64,000 nt of DNA from contig CM036197.1 of the NCBI GenBank assembly GCA_020631735.1, positions 42,703,880-42,767,879 of the forward strand, written 5' to 3'. The notes below the pieces were generated by a model. That model was not told where the DNA came from and ran no database searches. It worked only from the letters and a program-made list of their open reading frames with translations. The translations under genes and the position numbers were made by a program. This stretch comes from Saccharum officinarum. Taxonomy: Eukaryota > Streptophyta > Magnoliopsida > Poales > Poaceae. This document shows positions 56,901 to 64,000 of the stretch, piece after piece (the first letter of the stretch is position 1; the number at the start of each line of letters is the position of its first letter).

Positions 56901-58023
56901 CAGTGGCTCGATTGACTACAATCAGAGTACTACTTACCCTGGCTGTGTCTCATGGTCTTCTCGTTCATCAGATGGACGTGAAGACGACTTTCCTAAATGG
57001 AGAGTTAGATGAGGAGATCTACATGGATCAGCCTGATGGTTTCGTAGTAGAAGGTCAGAAAGGCAAGGTGTGTAAATTATTGAAGTCTTTGTATGGCCTA
57101 AAACAAGCTCCTAAGCAATGGCACGAAAAGTTCGATCAGACCATGACGTCAGCAGGCTTTATTGCCAATGAGGCTGATAAATGTGTCTACTACCGCTTCG
57201 GTGGGGGAGAAGGAGTAATCCTGTGCCTATATGTGGATGACATCCTAATATTTGGCACGAACCTCAATGTGATTGAGGAAGTCAAGGACTTTCTGTCCAA
57301 GAACTTTGATATGAAAGATTTGGGAGTGGCTGATGTGATCTTAAACATCAAGCTACTGAAGGGAGAAAATGGTGGGGTCACTCTTTTGCAATCCCACTAT
57401 GTGGAAAAGATTCTAAGTCGCTTTGGCTACAGTGACTGCAAACCAGTGTCCACTCCCTATGATCCAAGCCTAATTCTGAGAAAGAACAAAAGGATCATGA
57501 GAGACCAATTGAGGTACTCCCAAATCATTGGCTCACTAATGTACTTAGCCAGTGCAACAAGACCTGACATCTCATATGCTGTGAGCAAGTTGAACCGGTT
57601 TGTATCAAACCCAGGAGATGATCATTGGCGTGCTCTTGAGAGAGTAATGCGGTATCTAAAGGCAACCGCAAGTTATGGCATTCACTACACCGGGTACCCA
57701 AAGGTACTAGAGGGTTTCAGTGATGCAGATTGGATATCTGATGCTGACGAGTTAAAAGCTACCAGTGGGTATGCGTTTACTCTAGGAGGTGGTGCTGTTT
57801 CCTAGAAGTCTTGCAAGCAGACCATCATCACCAGGTCAACTATGGAAGCAGAACTTGCAGCACTAGACACCGCCACTGTTGAAGCCGAATGGCTTCGGGA
57901 ACTCCTGATGGATTTGCCGGTGGTTGAAAAACCTATGCCCGCCATCTCCATGAACTGTGATAATCAAACTGTGATAATCAAAGTTAACAGTTCTAAGGAT
58001 AACCTGAAGACCACTAGGCATAT
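53904..58023 (+). pseudogene. copia Gag-Pol polyprotein, interrupted
   Basis: Gag starts near 53904. It has stops at 54315-54317 and about 54379, the UBN2-type Gag domain at 54.45-54.85 kb (MWDALQAKFGVPDAGSELYI) and a CCHC knuckle CYVCGSNAHWEKEC at about 55.0 kb. A 1-nt frameshift near 54995 separates Gag from a 932-codon open Pol. Protease: WWIDTGAN (55.17 kb). Gag-pre-integrase and integrase: HSRLYH, HSDL, LIDDSTRF, SDRGGEYFS and NGIAERKN (55.57-56.1 kb). RT: YVDDILIFG (57.23 kb). RNase H: GFSDADW, then TAG at 57803-57805 (a Trp is usual), then TMEAELAALDTATVEAEWL. The frame is cut at 58023. Pol is better preserved than in the two gypsy elements, so this element is young. Confidence 0.92.
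54035..54235 (+). other. Intron-like in-frame insert in copia gag
   Basis: A 201-bp segment has a GTATAA donor-like start and an AG acceptor-like end (CTTGATAG). It is much more AT-rich than its surroundings, and is a multiple of three with no stop. Unspliced, it would add 67 residues including hydrophobic stretches; spliced, Gag reads smoothly from the Ser/Gly-rich start into SFSSASFTASMRPPPLKDGG. An intron retained in the genomic copy is the simpler reading. Confidence 0.5.
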
Positions 58024-59315
58024 TGTCGGTGTTCGGACCCGAGGGGGTCCTAAACCAACGAGTAAATGCTGCGTGTCTCTTTCCTAGATGGTGATGCAAG
58101 GAGAACACACGGGGGTTTATCCTGGTTCAGGCAAAAGAAGGCCCTACGTCCAGCGGGGGGGAGATGTTTGTATTTCCTTGCACCGAGGTGCTCGTGTAGG
58201 GGTTACAAGCATGAGAGAGAGGGTGTCGAGCCCAAGTCTCAAAGAGAAAAGAGGGAAAAGGCGGTTGCTTGAGATGTCGATCTTCTGTTTTGTGTTTTTC
58301 GTTCTGTCTTCGTTCTCCCTCCGTTGAACCCTGGCCTGCCCTTTTATAGGGTGAGGGAAGGCCAAGACGACGGGGAGCCTTGAGGTGATGTTTTGTTGAT
58401 TCCTGTTGAGTTGACTGTAGCGACGTGCCTTGGGAATGGCCGGCCATCCCTGGACACCCTGACGTTGTGGGAGACAAGATGGCGAAATGACCCAGAGCGC
58501 CATGCCATACCGTCCTTTGAACTAAGTCGAGCGTCGGGGCTAGGTCGAGGCCGGATGGATAAGGCCGAATCCCCGATATCGCGGAGAACGGGCCTTGTCT
58601 TATCCTCCCTCGAGGGTGATTGATGGTGAACAGTGCACGGTAAGGTGGGTATAGTGACGGGTTTTACCTCCCATCACGGGATGGGCGGTAAAACAGTGAG
58701 ATCTGACACGGGTATTGTTCCCACATCGATCATGGCCGCAGCCATGCCGGTAGGTGGTAGTAGGTAACCGCATTGAATGCTATGGCTTTTGTCCTGGGGT
58801 AGGCAAAGAAAAGGTGTCGAGGTGCTCGGTCCGGGCTCACGCGAGTCGGAGTTCTCCCCAGCGGGCGGTCGAGCCTCGCGCGGGTCGGAGAGCTGTCGAA
58901 GTACCTCTCGGCACGAGATGGGGCGCGGTCGAGGCGCCCCGTCGAGCGGGCCTCGTACGAGTCGAAGCCGGGGCGCGGTCGAGGCGCCCCGTCGAGCGGG
59001 CCTCGTACGAGTCGGAGCCGGGGCGTGGTCGAGGCGCCCCGTCGAGCGGGCCTCGTACGAGTCGGAGCCGGGGCGCGGTCGAGGCGCCCCGTCGAGCGGG
59101 CCTCGTACGAGTCAGAGCCGGGGCACGGTCGAGGTGCCCCGTCGAGCGGGCCTCGTACGAGTCGGAGCCGGGGCGCGGTCGAGGCGCCCCGTCGAGCGGG
59201 CCTCGTACGAGACTGACTGGGTACGCGGTCGAGGCGGGCTATCTTTTATTGTGGTTTCGGTCGTGTTAGTTTTTTGGCGATAGGTGCGGGTACCCCCGTA
59301 CTGTTGGTACCGACA
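58024..59315 (-). repeat. 3' LTR of the minus-strand Tat element
   Basis: Termini TGTCGGT and ACCGACA are perfect inverted 7-mers. The minus-strand TATA box is at about 58342-58350. It includes a 50-bp minisatellite. Confidence 0.75.
58921..59238. repeat. 50-bp minisatellite in the LTR, six copies
   Basis: Units start at 58921, 58971, 59021, 59071, 59121 and 59171 with GGGCGCGGTCGAGGCGCCCC, continue GTCGAGCGGGCCTCGTACGA, and end GTCGGAGCCG; a partial seventh begins at 59221. Copies differ at one to three positions. The three-frame similarity of overlapping ORFs here follows from the 50-bp period and is not evidence of a gene. Confidence 0.95.
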
Positions 59316-59509
59316 GTAGCCGCCGAGCCTTTGGGTGAGTGTGTGATCACTCTCCCAGAGGTTGGTCAGAATTGGAGTCGTAGCGCCGTGATTTTTTCCA
59401 GCGGGGGCGCGCGAGCGCACCCGCCGGGTGTAGCCCCCGAGGCCTCGGTGGAGTATTGAGACTCCTCCGAGGTCTTGTACGCGTTTGATTGGAGAACGAT
59501 TCATTGCGG

Positions 59510-60505
59510 TCAAGCCCCCGAGCCCCGCGCGCGCGAGGTCGATCAGGGTCTCGGCCGTCTTTTGCGACCCTCACGCTCCTTTTCTGAAAAAGGAGGAGGG
59601 GTGGAGAACGCCGTACTACCCTCGTTTGGGCGCGAGTTCCGACGATCTCCGGTGAGCTGCTAGAGGGGGAATTCGAGTGAGAGCCCGTGCCCCGTTCGTT
59701 AGGGGTCGGCTAGTGGCCCGGAGGCGCCCTCAAAGATGCCAAGAAGTGGTCGTGTGGATCTCGATTCCCTTCGACAGGATTCGAGGGCTCGATGCCTCCC
59801 CCGGAGGGATTCCTACGACGACCTTCTTCTTCGGCCTCGAATACGTCTTGGGGTGCCTTAAGAGCATGGCTCGAGCCCTTGGCCATGTATGGGCGCACCC
59901 TGGGTCATCCCTAACTCTGTTGCTCGAGGGCAGCTGTCGAACCCTGTTCGAGGGCCAGCTTTCGCTCCCTCGAGACTTATTCCGGGGCTCGAGGCCCGTT
60001 TCTGCGGTCGGGACCCCGAGCCTCGCGCGCACGAGGTCGATCAAAGTCCCGGTCGTCTTTTGCGACCCTCACGCTCCTTTTCTGAAAAAGGAGGAGGGGT
60101 GGAGAACGCCGTACTACCCTCGTTTGGGCGCGAGTTCCGACGATCTCCGGTGAGCTGCTAGCGGGGGAATTCGAGTGAGAGCCCGTGCCCCGTTCGTTAG
60201 GGGTCAGCTAGTGGCCCGGAGGCGCCCTCAAAGATGCCAAGAAGTGGTCGTGTGGATCTCGATTCCCTTCGACAGGATTTGAGGGCTCGATGCCTCCCCC
60301 GGAGGGATTCCTACGACGACCTTCTCCTTCGGCCTCGAATACGTCCTGGGGTGCCTCAAGAGCGTGGCTCGAGCCCTTGGCCATGTACGGGCGCACCCTG
60401 GGTCGTCCCTAACTCTGTTGCTCGAGGGCAGCTGTCGAACCCTGTTCGAGGGCCAGCTTTCGCTCCCTCGAGACTTATTGCGGGCTTCGGGCCCATTTTC
60501 CACTT
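59510..60505. repeat. 498-bp direct tandem duplication
   Basis: 59510-60007 is repeated at 60008-60505 with about 95% or more identity by eye. Markers such as CGAGGTCGATCA recur at 59534 and 60032. The same short frames therefore appear twice (for example minus-strand frames at 59710-59898 and 60208-60396). It lies between the LTR and the antisense gene. Confidence 0.92.
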
Positions 60506-60729
60506 ACCTGGGGATATTCGTCCGCGGATCCCTCCCTCGTTCGTTAGCCGGGCGCGTCTTTTGGGGAGGCGAGATTGGCGCGGTAGTGGGCGACGTGGCA
60601 TGTGGTCACGACGTGGGGGACGGCCACGTGCCCGACTCCTGCGAGATGTAAGGAAACGGTTAGGTGAGCGCATTTAATGCGGGAAACTGTTCCTACCTTC
60701 TCGCGTGGCCGTTGGGCTTCTGTCTGGGC

Positions 60730-60738
60730 ATATAAAGT
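60730..60738 (+). promoter_or_regulatory. Candidate TATA promoter of the antisense gene
   Basis: GCATATAAAGTTAAGG sits about 150 bp before the ATG at 60883, with a pyrimidine-rich leader (CCACCGGTCCCTTGCGTTCC). It faces away from the element's own LTR promoter and suggests that the antisense gene had its own transcription start. Confidence 0.5.
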
Positions 60739-60882
60739 TAAGGCCTAGGGGTCTGCGTTCCCCACCGGTCCCTTGCGTTCCTGCAATCTTCTGCCTCAGA
60801 TAATCTTTGCCTTATCGCGTTCTCCGCCCGCGTCGTCGCCGCCACCGCATCCTTTCCATCCATCCCCCCTCCGACAGCACCG

Positions 60883-63800
60883 ATGGCAGGAAAGAGCCAG
60901 ATCCTCCCCGCCGACGACTAGGCCGCCTCCTCGGTGACGGAGAGGAGGTTGGAAGAGTTGGTCGAGGACGGGCTGCTGCGGCCAAGGACGAGCCGGTCGC
61001 AGCCGGAGTGGATGGTGCCGCCCCCTGCCCACTGGGAACCGGTGCCCCCTGAAGGGTATGTGGTGAGCTTCGTCTGCTTCCACGAGCGGGGGTTTGGCGT
61101 GCCGGCGTCGGTCTTTATGCGCGCGCTCCTCCACCACTACCGGGTGGAGCTTCACCATCTTTCCCCCAACGCCGTCACGCAGGCCGCCATCTTCGCGGCG
61201 GTCTGCGAGGGCTACCTTGGGGTGGAGCCGCAGTGGAACCTGTGGCTTCACCTTTTCAAGGCCGAGCTCTTTACGAAGAGGGCAGGGGAGAAGGGCGTCC
61301 TGTGCGCGGCTCGAGTGGGGAGCTGCGTGCTGCAGGTGAGGTCGGGTCGGGCAGATCTGTACATCCCGGCCCACCCAAGGTTTTCATTATCGGAAATTAA
61401 AATTTATCGGACATCATGGATAAAGAGGATAAGCAAGATATATCGGAAATATCGGACCAAATTCGAAAAAATTTAATTTTTTTTTGAAAAAATTTGTAGA
61501 ATTTGACTTGAAACTATTCCTAAGATATTAAACATTACTTGTTCACAAATTAAAACAAGAATAAATCATTATAAGTGTCGGACCGTCGCGTGGCTGATTT
61601 TAGATTATCTGTGTAGAAACAGGAAAGAAGGGAAAAATTTGGCTGATATCAAATTTTATCGGACCCCAGGGATAAAAAGGAAATTTCGGAAATATCGGCG
61701 ACTTTCGGCCGATAAAAAAAACCCTGGGCCCACCTCATCTCTTCGAACAGTGGGTGGCACGAGGGTTGGTTCTACCTCCGCAATGATGAAAATCAGTTGC
61801 CGAGGTACACCGGCCGCGTGTTGACCGCTCGAGAGGAGCACTGGTCGTACGGAGTGCCAGAGGCCGAGAAGCCGTGCTTGGACCCGCTGCTGGTGGCGCT
61901 GCAGCAGCTTCGCCTTCGGGGCTTGACGGCTGCGGCGGTGGCAGCGACCTTCCATCGTCGCAGAGTGATGCCGCTGTGCCGGCGTCGTCTCCGTCTGGAC
62001 CAGATGACTCCAGAGGCAAATCTGGAGGGGACTCGGATGTCCCATGAATCCCTCGCCCTCGAGGAGGTCCTCCGACGAGCGCGCCGGATGGTTGGGAACT
62101 TCAAGGCGGAGGAGGCCAACCGGGTTCCCATGAGGCCTACCGAAGGGTTCGAGTCCGTGGTACGTATCCCGGGGCTGAGGTGTTGCTATTTTCGTTTATC
62201 TGTGGATTTCGCTGATGTGGTCGAGACCGGCGTATAGGATCTGTCGGCGTTGCGGGAAACATGTCCGCCAGTCCCGGAGGACCGGCCCGCCCGGGAGGCT
62301 CGGCGCCTGCATGCTTCCCAGAAGAAGCAGACCAAGGAGACGGCCAAGAAGCGGGCGATCCGCAAGGCCAAGGAGGCGGAGGCGTTGAAGAAGCTTCGAC
62401 GCCAGTAGACCATCGACGGGGTCCCCCTGGCGCCATCGCCTTCCGAGACGGTCTCAGGGGAGGACGACGACAGCAGCGGCGAAGACGACGATGCCCTGTC
62501 GCGATATGAGATCGCGACTAGGCTTGGGGACCTTTCCGACATTCGCCCCCTGCTGGAGCCCATCGGGGGGGCGTCCTCCTCGGTCGTCGTAGTCGAGGAG
62601 CCCGAGGGGAAGAAGGCGGAGAAGGAGATGGGCCCCTCGACGGGAGGGGCCGCTTTACTCTAGACCCGTCGAGAGGGGTCAACAGGGACGTCCGCACCAG
62701 CCCAGGCCCTGTAGGCTCGGGCAGGGGCTAGGACGGCAGTACCAGCGTCGTCATCGGCGGCGGCGTCGGCAGGCATAAGAACCCGAGGCCAGCTGGCCTC
62801 GGAGGCACAGAGGGCGCAGGGCGGTGCGTCGGCCGGGGCTCCTAGGAGCGCTCGGCCTGCTGGTGAGGCCGCCGCGAGGCCACCATCGGCCGTCCCGGGA
62901 GGCTCGGGTCACGCGGGGTTGAGGCACTTGGTGCCGATTTCCAGGTAAGTATCTCAGCTTGGTTGTCCTGCTTTTCTCTGGATCTATTGGCTGACGTTTC
63001 TTCTCACTTTGCAGGCTAAAGCGGAAGGCGGAGCCGATCGGGCTTACCCCCGTGAAGTCGCTGCGGGCCAGCGCCGTTGTCCTCAACCGGACGGCGGAGC
63101 AGGATGCGGCCTGGGTCTGGGAGGTCGAGGCCACGAAGGGGCGCCTGCGACAACGACAGGGGTCAGCCGACACCGCGGTGGTTGCTGGCCCAGAGCCTGC
63201 CACCGAGGGGTCCGAACCGGCAAAGGCGGCGGCGCTCGATACGGTCGAGACGGGGCCCAGGTCGTCGGCGACGACCGAGGCTGCCGTTGAGGTCGCGACG
63301 GGCGAGGCACCCGTCCACGACGTGGAGCGGGCGAGTGCGGACGTGACCATAGAGGAGGTCGCGTCGGCGTCAGGACAGGAGGTGGCCCTGGCGAGGGGGT
63401 CGCGGCCGCAACAAGACCCGTTGGCAGGGCCAGCGGGCATGGTGCAGGGCGGGGCGGTCGAGCCCCTATCCGGAGCACCGAAAGAAGAGGTGCCGGCTCT
63501 GGAGGTGCCAACGGTCGAGGCACGGGTACCAGAGCCATCGTCGGTCGAGGCGCCGGCTCCGGAGGCGCCGGTGGTCATTGGTGCCCGCCCTCACCTTACC
63601 CTCGACGACATCCCCCTGGACAAAGGAAAACAAGCGATGGGGGTCGAGGGGGGTGAGGTTGCGGATCAGGCCGGTGCCTCGACGGCCGTTGGAGAGGTGA
63701 ACACTGCGGATGAGGCCGGTCCTTCCGCAGGACCGGGAGACGCCCCGGCCGGGTCATCCTCGTCGTGGCCCGACATCGCCGCGCTGGCGATAGCGCGGGC

Positions 63801-63997
63801 AGAGACAGAGCTGCCGAGGTGGGGGGGCCGTCCCTTCAGTTTAGGGACGCTACGAACCCCGACGCCGAGCCCATTTTTGTCTTGAGTGACAAAGATGAGG
63901 TGCACTGATGGGAATACCTCGAGGGCGTCCGCCAGCACCTTGACCGGTTGCTCCGAGTGGCGTCCGGTGCTGTGCGAAGTATGGGGTTGCCACCGAG
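60883..63997 (+). pseudogene. Antisense gene of the Tat element: Transposase_28-type protein
   Basis: An ATG at 60883 opens a frame broken at once by TAG (60919-60921). After it, the frame reads as the putative gypsy-type transposon domain (Transposase_28): FVCFHERGFGVPASVFMRAL, then HHLSPNAVTQAAIFAAVCEG and WLHLFKAELF. A hAT MITE splits it at 61376-61726. Beyond it the domain continues (SGWHEGWFYLRND, TPEANLEGTRMSHE). Introns fit GT-AG at 62160-62237 and 62945-63014. Exon 2 is Lys/Glu-rich with an acidic tail; exon 3 is a long Ala/Glu/Val/Pro-rich disordered stretch ending near LSDKDEVH, after a frameshift near 63850, and a donor-like GTA lies at 63998. Other stops are at 62406-62408 and 62660-62662. 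Function is not known; such proteins are common antisense passengers of grass Tat elements. Confidence 0.75.
61368..61734. mobile_element. hAT MITE, 351 bp, TSD GGCCCACC
   Basis: The element spans 61376-61726, with ends CAAGGTTTTCATTATCGG and, at the right, the complement of CAGGGTTTTTTTTATCGG. The 8-bp GGCCCACC is perfect (61368-61375 and 61727-61734). The motif TATCGGA recurs inside near both ends. It interrupts the antisense gene. Confidence 0.9.
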
Positions 63998-64000
63998 GTA

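Larger units (their letters stand above)
53213..58023 (+). mobile_element. Ty1-copia retrotransposon, 3' part displaced by a nested gypsy
   Basis: The 5' LTR begins TGTTAGGATTATTGGGCC at 53213; a TATATAAAG box is at about 53639-53647. I cannot fix the LTR 3' end because the primer-binding site is not clear (a TGGTAGTAGGCC at about 53790 is a weak candidate). Gag-Pol follows to 58023, where it is cut inside RNase H by another element that begins TGTCGG. The missing 3' end and 3' LTR should lie right of the window. Coding order (integrase before RT) is that of copia. Confidence 0.88.
58019..64000 (-). mobile_element. Tat-type Ty3-gypsy element, minus strand, 3' half only in window
   Basis: It begins at 58024 inside the copia RNase H (left flank CATAT at 58019-58023; the right TSD is outside). 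From the left: 3' LTR 58024-59315, polypurine-like AGCCGCCGAGCC complement, tandem repeats, then a gene on the opposite (plus) strand. That is the order of a Tat element read backwards: LTR, antisense gene, with pol expected beyond 64000. Orientation is supported by the minus-strand TATAAAAGG box in the LTR at about 58342-58350. Confidence 0.8.

Noticed and set aside
58921..59238. Regular 50-bp repeats as a CRISPR-like array
   Set aside because: Units are contiguous without unique spacers, and the genome is a plant.
58754..59283. Long repetitive plus-strand frames rich in SSGPRTSRSR as a repeat protein
   Set aside because: They arise from the 50-bp minisatellite, which gives the same peptide in three frames; the array lies in an LTR.
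60796..61374. 192-codon minus-strand frame near the second antisense gene
   Set aside because: Antisense shadow of the GC-rich exon that encodes the Transposase_28 domain.

Overview
The window is nuclear DNA from a grass, probably a panicoid. The evidence is grass-type tRNA-derived SINEs, Tourist-like MITEs, gypsy and copia retrotransposons with grass-typical features, and GC-rich first exons in intron-containing receptor kinases. The species cannot be fixed from sequence alone. No bacterial, organellar or CRISPR-type feature is present.

The host-gene content is a small cluster of three G-type lectin (S-domain) receptor-like kinases, all on the plus strand: RLK1 at 4.6-7.7 kb, RLK2 at 35.0-38.4 kb and RLK3 at 42.7-50.7 kb. 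Each has or had the seven-exon layout of the SRK/SD1 class: extracellular B-lectin/S-locus/PAN exon, transmembrane exon, juxtamembrane exon, four kinase exons. None is intact as written. RLK1 has a 1-nt frameshift in exon 3. RLK2 has a 14-bp tandem duplication in exon 1 and a T-tract frameshift near its C-terminus. RLK3 has a 5.7-kb gypsy element inside its signal-peptide codons, two nonsense codons, several indels, and has lost everything after the HRD motif.

Most of the rest is nested transposable elements, many with exact target-site duplications (TSDs) readable in the sequence. From left to right: a 5'-truncated LINE (950-1132); a SINE (2040-2381); a minus-strand solo LTR (2548-3309); a long-TIR element (3519-4498) just upstream of RLK1; a second SINE (7838-8034); a Helitron-like 3' end (8086) next to unrecognised minus-strand exons split by a Tourist MITE; a 12.5-kb Tat-type gypsy element (10152-22611) carrying an antisense plant-mobile-domain gene; duplicated LRR-receptor fragments (23.3-23.7 kb); a hAT-like element (25586-26098); a 3.5-kb solo LTR (26397-32674) split by a 2.7-kb hAT-like element (27975-30706); a LINE fragment just before RLK2; a hAT MITE (38755-38901); a Pack-MULE-like element (39972-41076); the Reina-like gypsy element in RLK3 (42753-48445); an LTR that truncates RLK3 (50718-51990); another hAT MITE (52033-52199); a copia element (53213-58023) interrupted in its RNase H domain by a minus-strand Tat-type gypsy element (58024 to beyond the window). 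That last element has its own antisense gene (Transposase_28 type), tandem repeats and a nested hAT MITE.

Functionally, the kinases would have been plasma-membrane receptors; here they form a decaying tandem family with a transposon within about 150 bp of each start codon. I found no clearly new biological system. The parts most worth a second look are the two gypsy elements that keep large antisense, intron-containing genes between integrase and 3' LTR, and the precise, datable insertion histories.
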